This document shows positions 10,707 to 19,553 of a stretch of 64,000 nt of DNA, one piece after another. Origin of the DNA: Bombiscardovia asteroides_K (GTDB lineage Bacteria > Actinomycetota > Actinomycetes > Actinomycetales > Bifidobacteriaceae); contig NZ_CP181447.1 of assembly GCF_048001765.1 (NCBI RefSeq), positions 2,151,408 to 2,215,407 on the forward strand. Direction: 5' to 3'. Each line of letters opens with the position of its first letter. The first letter of the stretch is position 1. A model generated the notes under the pieces. That model had not been told where the DNA came from. It saw only the letters and a program-made list of their open reading frames with translations, and made no database searches. Made by a program: the position numbers and the translations under genes.

Positions 10707-10971
10707 TATCTACACTCCTTTATGTGCGGTCCAACCGGACCGGCTCTTCCAGGCCGGGGAACGCTAAAATACTGTGAATTCCTGTCGTTGTTCCAGGCGG
10801 ACGATGCTCTTTCGACCGGGGCGACGGATTTTGTCCTTGACCCCGATCCGTACCCTGTGGATACGGTATGCCTCCAACCATACTCGTGATATGGCCAGAT
10901 GGACTGTCCGCAATTCGTTGTTCGGACACCGGCGCGATTCAAAGAATCGGCCGGCGGGATGCATCCGGGGC

Positions 10972-12333
10972 TTACTTGGTGAAGTCCACATCCTTGGTTT
11001 CGTGGCAGGTCAGCACTGCTACCAGGCAGCAGACCGCCATAACGGCCAGGTAGAGCCCGACCGAGCGCACTCCCCAATGGGAGGAGAGCCAGGTGGCGAT
11101 GGTGGGCACGAAGGCCGCGCCCACAATGGCCGCCAAGTTGTAACCGATGCCGGAACCCGAGTAGCGCACGTTGGCGTCGAAGAGCTCCGGTAGGAAGGCG
11201 CCGATAGGCCCGAAGGCGATGCCCATCAGGGCGAATCCGACGCAGAGGAAGACCATGACCTGGAAGGTGTTGTGATGGGCCATGAGCAGGTAGGGGAAGA
11301 CCAGGCTGAAGACCACCAGCATGACGGAGCTGCCGATCAGCACCCGGCGACGGCCGATGCGGTCCGCGTAGACGCAGGCCAGCACGATGAAGAGGGCGAA
11401 GACCAGGATGGAGACCATAAGCATGAGCAGGTACTCCTGGTTGGTGAAGCCCAGTCCGCCGCCACCCTGGGACTTGGGCTTGGTTCCGTAGGCCAGGGAC
11501 CAGGTAGCCAGGGTGTAGAAGAGGGTATAGGTGACTGCGACCAGGAAGGTGGCCTGGAGCACCTGGCGCCAGCTCTTGCGGAAGACCTCCAGCAGCGGGG
11601 TCTTGACGACCTTCTGCTGATCCAGGGCCATCTGGAAGATGGGGGTCTCCTGCATGGAGACGCGCACAGCCAGCCCCACGACCACCAGGATGGCGGAGAG
11701 CAGGAAGGGCACGCGCCAGCCCCAGCTCAGCATCTGCTCGGGAGTGCAGAACATCTCCAGCAGGAAGTAGGTTCCGTTGGCAAGGAAGAAGCCGATGGGG
11801 GCACCCAGCTCAGGGAATGAGCCGTAGAGGGCCCTCTTGCCTTCCGGGGCGTTCTCGGTGGCCACCAGAGCCGCGCCGGACCACTCGCCGCCTAGGCCGA
11901 TACCTTGCACGAACCGGCAGAGGCAGAGGACCACCACGGCCCAGAGCCCCCAGGTGGCATAGGTGGGCAGGACGCCGATCAGGACCGTGGAGCAGCCCAT
12001 GGTCAGCAGGGAGACCACCAGCGTGGTCTTACGCCCCTGACGATCCCCGAAGTGCCCGAAGATCAAGGATCCCAAGGGCCGCGCGATGAAAGCGATGGCG
12101 AAGGTCAGCAGGGAGGCCAGCAGGGCTACGGTCGGATCGGTCTTGGGGAAGAAGAGCTTAGGGAAATAGTTGGCCGAAGCCGTCCCGTAAGCGTAGAAAT
12201 CGTAGAACTCGATGGCCGTGCCGACCATGGAGGCCCCGATGACTGTGCGAACCGAGCTGCGGGTCACACGGGTGCTGCCGGACACAGAGGCTGCCGGGGC
12301 CGGGGAAGCAACACTGACATCGTTTGCCGTCAC
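10972..12333 (-). CDS. MHS-family (MFS) metabolite:proton symporter
   Basis: 453 residues with 12 predicted membrane helices. The segments GTAIEFYDFYAYGTASANYF, FGHFGDRQGRKTTLV and RFVQGIGLGGEWSGAALVATEN are signatures of the metabolite:H+ symporter subfamily of the major facilitator superfamily (ProP, ShiA, KgtP and relatives). Substrates in this subfamily include betaine/proline, shikimate, citrate and 2-oxoglutarate; none can be assigned here. It uses a GTG start at 12333 with AAGGAG about 10 nt upstream. It is followed on the same strand by ilvC after 265 bp. Confidence 0.88.
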   Translation of the reverse strand: MTANDVSVASPAPAASVSGSTRVTRSSVRTVIGASMVGTAIEFYDFYAYGTASANYFPKLFFPKTDPTVALLASLLTFAIAFIARPLGSLIFGHFGDRQGRKTTLVVSLLTMGCSTVLIGVLPTYATWGLWAVVVLCLCRFVQGIGLGGEWSGAALVATENAPEGKRALYGSFPELGAPIGFFLANGTYFLLEMFCTPEQMLSWGWRVPFLLSAILVVVGLAVRVSMQETPIFQMALDQQKVVKTPLLEVFRKSWRQVLQATFLVAVTYTLFYTLATWSLAYGTKPKSQGGGGLGFTNQEYLLMLMVSILVFALFIVLACVYADRIGRRRVLIGSSVMLVVFSLVFPYLLMAHHNTFQVMVFLCVGFALMGIAFGPIGAFLPELFDANVRYSGSGIGYNLAAIVGAAFVPTIATWLSSHWGVRSVGLYLAVMAVCCLVAVLTCHETKDVDFTK

Positions 12334-12480
12334 TTCATCTCATCTCCTTATAGAAAAACCCCGCTGTTGGCAGGGTCTGATGCGATGAAGCCTATGCGTC
12401 CAGCCCCGCCTTCCGACGGGGTCGAACAATGAAGATTGTCGAGTCAGTCCGCCGGTGAGGACGGGCTAATAATTCGTGCG

Positions 12481-12506
12481 GACACGGTGCCGAATCGGCG
12501 GGTGTC
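12481..12506 (-). terminator. candidate hairpin after apbE
   Basis: GACAC at 12481-12485 pairs with GTGTC at 12502-12506, with an inner GCCGA/TCGGC pairing. It lies downstream of the purA-apbE pair on the minus strand. There is no strong T-run, so this is a weak call. The remaining 12334-12627 spacer shows no gene. Confidence 0.3.
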
Positions 12507-12627
12507 TGTCAAGCTGGTCATCACGGCGAACCTCCCTTCATCATTCTCGAACCGGATGCGTATTCTGTGCATCCGCATTGGTGCCGACCATAGGCCTGAC
12601 ATCGGCCGGTCCAGCCAGACTGGTCCA

Positions 12628-13596
12628 CTATGTGGACGGATGGACGTTGGGATCAGTGAAGAACCGGCCCGGAAATTCATCGGAGATTGCGGCCTGGCGG
12701 TCGGCATACATCAGGGCGCAGGAGAAGGAGAACCGGGCAGCCAGCACATCCGGCGGCGCCAGGAAGAGGGCGGTGGCCAGACCGTCAGCCAGGCCCGTAG
12801 GATGTTCGTTGTTCTTCTCGTCAGTCACAACCCAGGAGGCCAGCACATGGTCAACCGGACGGCCGTCAATGGCATCCAGAATGTGGTGAAGCGCTGTCAG
12901 TCCGGCCGCTGCAGCATCCTCGGACCGGTCTGTCCAATGGCGGCGGCTGGGTGCTGAGGCGCACAAGGAACCATGGGACAGCTCGATCCGCCCCACCCCT
13001 GCAGACAGATCACTGGGATCCTCCATGGCAATGGAGACCGGGTGAGAGGTCCGCATACGCATGTCGCCACCTGCATCAATCAGATACTCCTCGACCTTAG
13101 GTTCGAGCATGTCGGCAATGAGGTCAACCAGATAACCTTTGCCGACCGCCCCGAAATCAAGGCTGACCGGGCCGGCAGTCATAAGGATGACATCCTGACG
13201 CCTGAGGTCATCGCCCCAGGTCGGTCGCCCGTGGATCCGTCCCAGATGACCGACGGCGTCGGCCTGCAGCCGGAAGGTGGGCTGTCGGCCGTAGCCCAGA
13301 CGGGTCAGGTCCTCGCCCACCATGGGGTCCAGGGCCCCGTCGGTGGCGGAATACAGCCTGTCATACAGATCAAAAAGCCCCCGGCAGTAGTCAGGAAAGA
13401 CGAACCTGCCCCCGTGAGAGGCCTGGGCCATTTGCGCAGGTATGGCATCCTGCCTGAACCGCGACAGGGCCCGCTCATAATCTTCGATCAGATCGACGAT
13501 GGCACCGTGCAGTCGTTCTCCCAAAGGCCTGTCCGTGGAGATGATGATTCCCGTCCCGACCGCCCCAGGGAAGGCGGTCAGGCAGGGCAGCGCCAT
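12628..13596 (-). CDS. apbE: ApbE-family FAD:protein FMN transferase
   Basis: 322 residues. ApbE enzymes attach FMN covalently to Thr/Ser of target flavoproteins using FAD and Mg. Visible family motifs are TDGALDPMVG, SLDFGAVGKGYLVD (the conserved KG and D) and the LIDAGGDMR segment that binds FAD. No lipoprotein signal peptide is visible, unlike many ApbE proteins, so action inside the cytoplasm is likely. The gene starts 9 nt after the purA stop, so the two are probably co-transcribed. No obvious flavinylation target (NqrC/RnfG, FMN-bind domain protein or fumarate reductase) is in the window. The start is at 13596, with no upstream alternative preferred. Confidence 0.85.
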   Translation of the reverse strand: MALPCLTAFPGAVGTGIIISTDRPLGERLHGAIVDLIEDYERALSRFRQDAIPAQMAQASHGGRFVFPDYCRGLFDLYDRLYSATDGALDPMVGEDLTRLGYGRQPTFRLQADAVGHLGRIHGRPTWGDDLRRQDVILMTAGPVSLDFGAVGKGYLVDLIADMLEPKVEEYLIDAGGDMRMRTSHPVSIAMEDPSDLSAGVGRIELSHGSLCASAPSRRHWTDRSEDAAAAGLTALHHILDAIDGRPVDHVLASWVVTDEKNNEHPTGLADGLATALFLAPPDVLAARFSFSCALMYADRQAAISDEFPGRFFTDPNVHPST

Positions 13597-13605
13597 AGAA
13601 CTTCC

Positions 13606-14907
13606 TCAGTCGATCAGGGAGTGGATCTGCACGATCTGGTCGCGGCCCGGGCCCGAGCCGACGGCCGAGATGCGGCAGCCGGACAGGTCCTCCAGGCGAT
13701 GGATGTAGTCCTTGGCCTTGGTCGGGAACTCCTCGAAGCTCTTGGCGCCGGAGATGTCCTCGCGCCAGCCCGGCAGCTCCTCGTACACCGGTTGGGCGGA
13801 TTGGAACTCAGCCTGGTCCACGGGCATCTGGTCCACCCTGACCTGGGAGCCGTCGGACCGGGTGATGTCGTAACCCACGCAGACCGGAATAGTCTCCAGA
13901 CCAGAGAGGACATCCAGCTTGGTCAGCACGATATCGGTCAGACCGTTGATCTGCACTGCATAGCGGCTGACAAGCGCGTCGAACCAGCCGCAGCGCCGGG
14001 AGCGGCCTGTGGTCACCCCGTACTCGTGGCCCTGACGGCGTAGCCATTCGCCCTGCTCGTTATCCAGCTCGGTGGGGAAGGGCCCCTCGCCCACGCGGGT
14101 CACATAAGCCTTGGCCACGCCGACCACCCGGTCGATCTTGGTCGGGCCCACACCGGTGCCGGTGCAGGCACCCCCGGCTGTGCAGTTGGATGAGGTGACG
14201 AAGGGATAGGTGCCGTGATCCACGTCCAGCATGGTAGCCTGCCCGCCCTCGAAGAGGACATTCTTGCCCTGCTCCAGGGCCTTGTTGAGCATCAGCGAGG
14301 TGTTGGCCACGTATGGCTTGAGCCGTTCGGCATATCCCGCCAGCTCTTCAACCGTGGCCTCCACCTCGATGGCCCGGCGATTGTAGAGCTTGACCAGCAT
14401 CTGGTTTTTCTGGTGCAGACTGGCCTCCACCTTGTCGCGCAGATGGTCGACATTGAACAGGTCGTGTACACGGATGCCCACACGGTTGATCTTGTCGGCA
14501 TAGGCCGGGCCGATCCCGCGGCCGGTCGTGCCGATCTTGTGCTTGCCCAGGAAGCGCTCGGTCACCTTGTCCAGCGTCCGATGGTAGGGGGCGATGATGT
14601 GCGCGGACTCGCTGATCCTCAACCGGCTGCAATCCACGCCGCGGGACTGGAGCACATCGATCTCCTCGAAGAGGGCGGCCGGGTCGACCACGACGCCGTT
14701 GCCGATGACAGGGGTGATAGACGGGTGAATGATCCCCGAGGGCAGAAGGTGGAGGGCATACTCCTGGTTGCCCACAACCACGGTATGGCCGGCGTTGTTG
14801 CCCCCATTGAATCTGGCGACGTAGTCCATGTGCTCGCCGATCAGATCCGTTGCCTTGCCCTTGCCCTCGTCGCCCCACTGGGCCCCGACGATCACGATTC
14901 CCGGCAT
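13606..14907 (-). CDS. purA: adenylosuccinate synthetase
   Basis: 433 residues. It condenses IMP and aspartate using GTP, the first committed step to AMP. The N-terminal P-loop-like VGAQWGDEGKGK, the IMP loop FNGGNNAGHTVV and the GRGIGPAYADK and TTGRSRRCGW segments are diagnostic. An in-frame upstream extension to 15030 has no support: ATG 14907 has AAGGAG at the right distance and begins at the conserved MPGIVIVGAQWGDEGKGK. It is followed by apbE, nearly abutting. Confidence 0.97.
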   Translation of the reverse strand: MPGIVIVGAQWGDEGKGKATDLIGEHMDYVARFNGGNNAGHTVVVGNQEYALHLLPSGIIHPSITPVIGNGVVVDPAALFEEIDVLQSRGVDCSRLRISESAHIIAPYHRTLDKVTERFLGKHKIGTTGRGIGPAYADKINRVGIRVHDLFNVDHLRDKVEASLHQKNQMLVKLYNRRAIEVEATVEELAGYAERLKPYVANTSLMLNKALEQGKNVLFEGGQATMLDVDHGTYPFVTSSNCTAGGACTGTGVGPTKIDRVVGVAKAYVTRVGEGPFPTELDNEQGEWLRRQGHEYGVTTGRSRRCGWFDALVSRYAVQINGLTDIVLTKLDVLSGLETIPVCVGYDITRSDGSQVRVDQMPVDQAEFQSAQPVYEELPGWREDISGAKSFEEFPTKAKDYIHRLEDLSGCRISAVGSGPGRDQIVQIHSLID

Positions 14908-15078
14908 ACGATGCTCCTTATCCACTGGTCGCCATTCAAGGAAAACAAAGGCAGACCATCCATAGACGAGCCTAACCCCATGTATGGAGCGGAAGACCGA
15001 CCGACCCAGGCACCATGACTCGGCAGCCAATCATGACTGTCCCGTCCACAGGACCATATTCGAACCGGAAATCATCGA

Positions 15079-16143
15079 TCATCTCATGGCTCTTCCCGCA
15101 CTGCCCAGTTGCTGGCAGGCCTCGACTACGCGCGCCGCCATAGCGTCCTCGGCCTGGCGCCCCCAGGAACGGGGGTCGTACTCGCTCTTTTCGCCGACCT
15201 CTCCGTCCACCTTGAGGACCTTGTCGTAGTTGGCGAACATGTGCCCGGCCACGGCCCTGGTAAAGGCGTACTGGGTGTCGGTGTCCACATTCATCTTGAC
15301 CACGCCATGAGCGACGGCCGAGGCGATCTCCTCCGGCTGCGAGCCGGAGCCCCCGTGGAAGACCAAGAGGAAGGGTTTGTCAGCAGGGGCACTCGGAGTG
15401 GGTATGCCGCCGACTTCCCCATCGGATATGGCTCTGGCCGTCCTGGCCTGGATCTGCCCCAGCAGGTCGGGCCGCAGTTTGACCACACCGGGCTTATAGG
15501 ACCCATGCACATTACCGAAGGTAAAAGCCACCATGTAGCGGCCGCGCTCGCCCAGGCCCAGGGCATCGACCACCCTGGGGCCATCCTCGGGCGAGGAATA
15601 GAGCCGCTGGTCGATGGCAGCCGAGTGACCGTCCTCCTCGCCGCCGACAGTACCCACCTCAATCTCCAGAACGGTGTGTGCGGCCCGGGACAGCTCCAGC
15701 AGCTCAGCCGCCATGGCCAGATTCTCCCGCAGGGGCAGGCCGGAACCGTCCCACATATGTGACTGGAAGAGCGGCTCCTGACCGTGGGCCACCTGGTTCT
15801 TCTCGTAGGCCAGCAAGGGCCGCACCCACTTGTCCAGATATTGCGGGGCGCAGTGATCCGTATGCAGGGCCACAGTGATGTTTGGATAGCGGGTGATCAC
15901 CTCGTGGGCGAACTTGGCGAAGGCGATGGAGCCAGCCACCCTGTCAGCCAGGCGCTGTCCGGACAGATAGGCGGCACCTCCCACGGAAACCTGGATGATG
16001 CCGTCGGACTGGGCCTCGTCCAGCCCCTGCAGGGCCGCGTTCAGGGTCTGGGTGCTGGTCACATTGATGGCGGGATAGGCGTAGGACCCCCGTCTGGCCG
16101 CATCGAGCATCGCCACATACTGTTCAGGAGTCGCTAAAGTCAT
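15079..16143 (-). CDS. fba: class II fructose-bisphosphate aldolase
   Basis: 354 residues, the long class IIA form. It reversibly cleaves fructose-1,6-bisphosphate to DHAP and glyceraldehyde-3-phosphate with a zinc cofactor. The metal/catalytic segment HTDHCAP has D96 and H97; EIEVGTVGGEEDG and FHGGSGS are the active-site and phosphate loops. In bifidobacteria, which use the fructose-6-phosphate phosphoketolase shunt, it mostly serves gluconeogenic or triose recycling roles (family knowledge). The ATG is preceded by GAGGGT and, exactly 6 nt upstream, by the -10-like hexamer GATAAT (16150-16155), so a leaderless or near-leaderless transcript is possible. Confidence 0.96.
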   Translation of the reverse strand: MTLATPEQYVAMLDAARRGSYAYPAINVTSTQTLNAALQGLDEAQSDGIIQVSVGGAAYLSGQRLADRVAGSIAFAKFAHEVITRYPNITVALHTDHCAPQYLDKWVRPLLAYEKNQVAHGQEPLFQSHMWDGSGLPLRENLAMAAELLELSRAAHTVLEIEVGTVGGEEDGHSAAIDQRLYSSPEDGPRVVDALGLGERGRYMVAFTFGNVHGSYKPGVVKLRPDLLGQIQARTARAISDGEVGGIPTPSAPADKPFLLVFHGGSGSQPEEIASAVAHGVVKMNVDTDTQYAFTRAVAGHMFANYDKVLKVDGEVGEKSEYDPRSWGRQAEDAMAARVVEACQQLGSAGRAMR

Positions 16144-16251
16144 ACCCTCATTATCGTCGACTGCGCAGAAAAACGGCCGTCAACCCGCGAATGCATGATC
16201 ACCGATAAATTTGCGGGTCTCTGCCCTGATGGCGAACACCCCCCGACGCGC

Positions 16252-16315
16252 TTTGACAAGCCTTCAAGCCGCAGGTAGTTTAGCTCCGTACAGTTTGATG
16301 AAACGTTACATCAAA
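16252..16315 (+). promoter_or_regulatory. promoter with overlapping LacI-type operator for the nucleoside hydrolase operon
   Basis: TTGACA at 16252-16257 and TAGTTT at 16276-16281 (18-bp spacer) form a promoter. A 22-bp palindrome at 16294-16315, with outer arms TTTGATG and CATCAAA, centre AACGTT and a single symmetric mismatch pair, lies where transcription should start. Even-length palindromes with a central CG are typical LacI-family operators, so repression is expected in the absence of an effector. The 273-bp spacer otherwise shows nothing. The cognate regulator is not adjacent. Confidence 0.6.
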
Positions 16316-16416
16316 CAGGTTGTTTGTTTCACGGCAGTAACGAATCAGCCTAGGGAAGGCACGACATAGGTAAGCAGAAGGTTGGGGCTGCCCATCCTTC
16401 TGGGAAGGAGACCAAC

Positions 16417-17409
16417 GTGTCAGCAAGCAAGGAAACCGTCCGCAAGATCATCCTGGATCTGGACACTGGCATCGATGACACGCTGGCTCTGTCCTACGTT
16501 CTGGGCTCCCCGGACGCCGAACTGATCGGCATCACCGGCACCTATGGCAACGTGGTGCTCGACCAAGGCGTCGACAACGATCTGCGACTGCTGGCCATGT
16601 ATGGCAGGGAGGATATCCCGGTCTTCAAGGGGATTGATCACCCCAGCACAGCTGACTCCTTCAGCGTTCCGCCGGACTCCGAGATCTTCCACGGGGCCAA
16701 CGGCACCGGCAACATCGAAATCCCCGCACAGACCGACCGGCAGGCCAGCCAGCAGAGCTCGATGGACTTCATCATCGACGCAGTCCGTCGTTACCCCAAG
16801 GGTGAGCTGGTCGTAGTGCCCACCGGCGCCCTGACCACCATCGCCGCCGCCCTGGAAAAGGCCCCCGACATCGTCGACCGCATCAGCATCGTCATGATGG
16901 GCGGCACTCTGACCCAGCCGGGCAACGTGGGACCCTTCGCAGAAGCCAACATCAACCAGGATCCCGAGGCCGCCAACCGGGTCTTCGCCACCACCGCAGA
17001 CATCACCATGGTTGGCCTGGACGTGACGACCCAGGCTCTGATGAGCCGCGAGGACACCGAGGCCCTGCGCGCAACAGGCACCAGCGCCGGCCGCTTCCTG
17101 GCAGACATGACCGACTACTACATCGACATCAGCGAAAAGGAGAGTGGGGTCTACCTGGGAGGCTGCAACCTGCACGATCCCCTGGCCGCCGCCGTGGCCA
17201 TCGACCCCAGCCTGGTCACCACCTTCGCCACCAACCTGATGGTCGAGACCGAGGGACCGCAGCGGGCCCGTACCATCGGCGACCCCAGCAGGCTCCTGGA
17301 CACGGTCAAGAACACCAAGGTGGCCCTGTCGGTCGACACCGAGCGGTTCACCCGGCGCTTCATGGACAGGCTCCTGACCCTGGTGCATAAGACCGAGAGC
17401 GAACGATAG
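16417..17409 (+). CDS. nucleoside hydrolase (inosine-uridine preferring type)
   Basis: 330 residues. It hydrolyses the N-glycosidic bond of nucleosides to free base and ribose in the cytoplasm. The calcium-binding motif DLDTGIDD (D14, D16, D20, D21) at the N-terminus and the later VVPTGALTTIAAALEK, VMMGG and NINQDPEAA segments are family landmarks; HDPLAAA supplies the conserved His. The start is GTG at 16417 with a GGGAAGGAG ribosome site. It sits 13 nt before an MFS transporter gene in the same operon, so import plus hydrolysis of nucleosides is the likely joint role. A LacI-type operator lies at the promoter. Confidence 0.93.
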   Translation: MSASKETVRKIILDLDTGIDDTLALSYVLGSPDAELIGITGTYGNVVLDQGVDNDLRLLAMYGREDIPVFKGIDHPSTADSFSVPPDSEIFHGANGTGNIEIPAQTDRQASQQSSMDFIIDAVRRYPKGELVVVPTGALTTIAAALEKAPDIVDRISIVMMGGTLTQPGNVGPFAEANINQDPEAANRVFATTADITMVGLDVTTQALMSREDTEALRATGTSAGRFLADMTDYYIDISEKESGVYLGGCNLHDPLAAAVAIDPSLVTTFATNLMVETEGPQRARTIGDPSRLLDTVKNTKVALSVDTERFTRRFMDRLLTLVHKTESER

Positions 17410-17422
17410 AAGGACGGCAGTC

Positions 17423-18829
17423 ATGAGCGAATCCATCACCACCGCGGCTACCGAAGCAACCGTGGACGAAAACCGCCGCAGCACCAAGCGGGCCCTGCCG
17501 GCCCTGCTGACCATCTTCCTGCTGGGCACACTGATGATCCAGGCCTTCAACCTGGTCTTCCAGAACGTGGGCGACTCCCTGGGGATGTCCGCCAACGCCT
17601 CGCTGATCAGCACCCTGCCCGGCATCGTTCTGGGCGTGGTCTGCATGCTCTACGGAACCCTCTGCGACTACATCTCCCCCCGGAAGATGACCCTGTTCGG
17701 TGTGGGCGCCCTGATCATCGGCAGCCTCCTAGGCTTCTTCGGCGCATCGAACTTCTGGGCCGTGGTCCTGGCCCGCATGATCCAGACCGCGGGCGGCCAG
17801 GTGGCTGGCTCGGTCTTCCTGGTCATGGCCATGAAGTACCTGAGCGACAAAGACCGCGCCTTCTACCTAGGCATCTTCAATGCCGTCTACTACGCATCAT
17901 CTGCCGTAGGCATTTTCGCCGGCGGGCTGATCACCTCCATCGACTGGCGCTACCTCTTCCTGGTGCCGCTGGTCTCCGTCCTGCTGATCCCCCCGGTGCT
18001 CAAGTACACGCCTGACACCGGCATCAAAGGCGAGCGCATCGATGTCTTCGGCATCGCCCTGTTCGCGCTGATCGCCGGATTCGTGGCCGTCTACTTCTCC
18101 TTCCCAGCCACCTGGATGCTGGGGGTGCTGGCCGTCCTGATCCTGATCTTCGCCGGCTACGTCTGGAAGGGCGCCAACCCCTTCCTGAGCCGCGGGTTCG
18201 TGACCAACGGCGCCTACATGGCTGTCCTGCTGGCCCTCTTCGTCTTCTACTTCTTCAACTTCGCCTGCGTGCCCATCTACAACGTGATCGGCGACCGCAT
18301 CTACGGGATCTCCCTGAGCCAGGTTTCCCTCTGCCTGACCATCGTCTACATCGTGGCCACCCTGGTGGGTTGCCTGTCCGGAGTCATCATGAACGCCATG
18401 GGACGCCTGCCCATGCTGATCCTGTCCGCCCTGCTCATGATCGCCGGAGCCGCCGGTTCGGCCCTGATGCTCACCTCGGGCTTCTGGGTCCTGACCGCGC
18501 TGGCCTCGGTCTTCATCGCAGGCATCACCATGTCCTACACGCCCCTCTACGACTCCTTCTCGGCCACCCTGCCTGTGGACCAGAACGGACGCGGCATCGG
18601 CATCGGAGACCTGATGATGAACACCTCGGCCTCCATCGGCATGGCTGTCTACAGCGGACTCATGGCCAATCCCCAATTCGGGTCGCATGCACTGGCGGGC
18701 GTCAAGACCGGCATCCAGGCCCAGGTGGCCAACATGTTCTGGGTCATGGCGCTGGCCGCCCTGCTGGCCCTGATCATCGTGGCCGTCTTCCACAAGGCCA
18801 TGTCAGCCAAGGCTCCCCAGGAGGAGTAA
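17423..18829 (+). CDS. MFS transporter of the nucleoside hydrolase operon
   Basis: 468 residues with about 12-14 hydrophobic helices and a short polar N-terminus. The major facilitator fold is visible from the pattern of paired helical bundles and the loop LYGTLCDYISPRKMTLFG after TM2. A ribosome site (GAAGGA) precedes the ATG, 13 nt after the hydrolase stop. From its operon the natural inference is uptake of nucleosides or ribosides, but MFS sequence alone does not show substrate. The operon ends with a strong hairpin at 19037-19072. Confidence 0.85.
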   Translation: MSESITTAATEATVDENRRSTKRALPALLTIFLLGTLMIQAFNLVFQNVGDSLGMSANASLISTLPGIVLGVVCMLYGTLCDYISPRKMTLFGVGALIIGSLLGFFGASNFWAVVLARMIQTAGGQVAGSVFLVMAMKYLSDKDRAFYLGIFNAVYYASSAVGIFAGGLITSIDWRYLFLVPLVSVLLIPPVLKYTPDTGIKGERIDVFGIALFALIAGFVAVYFSFPATWMLGVLAVLILIFAGYVWKGANPFLSRGFVTNGAYMAVLLALFVFYFFNFACVPIYNVIGDRIYGISLSQVSLCLTIVYIVATLVGCLSGVIMNAMGRLPMLILSALLMIAGAAGSALMLTSGFWVLTALASVFIAGITMSYTPLYDSFSATLPVDQNGRGIGIGDLMMNTSASIGMAVYSGLMANPQFGSHALAGVKTGIQAQVANMFWVMALAALLALIIVAVFHKAMSAKAPQEE

Positions 18830-19036
18830 GGCTGGTGTGACCTACACATACTTGGTCGGATAGCCGCGCTGCTTGGTCCACTCTTCCTGGCCTCGGGAAT
18901 GAGTCGGGCCCGGCACCGGCACCCGGCCGCTCGAACCGGGGAGGGAGCGGAGTTCGGACTGCTTTCGGCAATGTGATAGTCCCCCTCTTCCCTCAGCCGC
19001 CGAAGGCAAGAAGAACGCCGCCCCTCCCCCCGGTGG

Positions 19037-19072
19037 AGAACCCCCGTCATAGCCATAACTGACGGGGGTTCT
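19037..19072 (+). terminator. intrinsic terminator of the nucleoside operon
   Basis: Perfect 13-bp stem AGAACCCCCGTCA / TGACGGGGGTTCT (19037-19049 with 19060-19072) with a 10-nt loop, followed by TCC and a T-containing stretch. Confidence 0.75.
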
Positions 19073-19240
19073 TCCATATCTTCAGCTCTTGTCTTCAATT
19101 CTGCGCCTATGACTCAGACCTTGCGTCGAAACTCGATTTATATAGACGCCAAAGAAGGGGAATCTGAATCTGAGAATTTTGCACACACCCGATCATCCTG
19201 TAATAGGCCTTAACGAACTCAATCGAGCCATTGGTCATCT

Positions 19241-19256
19241 GGTTTCACGTGAAACG
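19241..19256. promoter_or_regulatory. outlying parS-like site
   Basis: GTTTCACGTGAAAC, the inner 14 bp of the ParB-binding palindrome, is intact; the outermost bases are G/G instead of T/A. It lies about 33 kb left of the next copy (52126), in an intergenic gap, as expected for a functional outlier. Confidence 0.65.
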
Positions 19257-19291
19257 TCGACGCACTGAAAATCGTCCCAAAATGAAGAGAA

Positions 19292-19317
19292 CCCGGCGGT
19301 GCGTGAACACCGCCGGG
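19292..19317. repeat. 10-bp GC-rich hairpin
   Basis: CCCGGCGGTG pairs perfectly with CACCGCCGGG across a 6-nt loop. On the minus strand it is followed by TTCTCTTCATTTT, so it could end a minus-strand transcript; on the plus strand no T-run follows. No gene is associated. Confidence 0.45.
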
Positions 19318-19553
19318 CGAGAGAGAAGAAAGGGAAATCAGTTGTCGGACGGAGGTCAACCGCCCGTTCGGTTTTTGAGCCGATATCTATAGTAAAGAAC
19401 TGCTACCTTATGGTGACGATAGTGTTATCTGAGAATTCTCTGTGAATCCAGCCAAATCAGAAGGCGGGCATAGGGCCGGTTAGACTGGATTTCAGATGGT
19501 TTCCCGCCATTGGAGAGACCCTGGACCAACGAACCTAAAGGAGATGCCTAGGC

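Larger units (their letters stand above)
18830..19553. other. 724-bp intergenic region with terminator, parS-like site and hairpin
   Basis: No convincing coding frame. It contains the operon terminator (19037-19072), a degenerate parS (19241-19256) and a 10-bp GC hairpin (19292-19317). The stretch 19140-19240 is AT-rich compared with the flanking genes. A weak TATAGT at about 19388 could be part of the dcd promoter. Confidence 0.5.

Noticed and set aside
14215..15018. Long plus-strand frame over purA
   Set aside because: Antisense shadow of purA with no ribosome site; such frames are common in GC-rich DNA.
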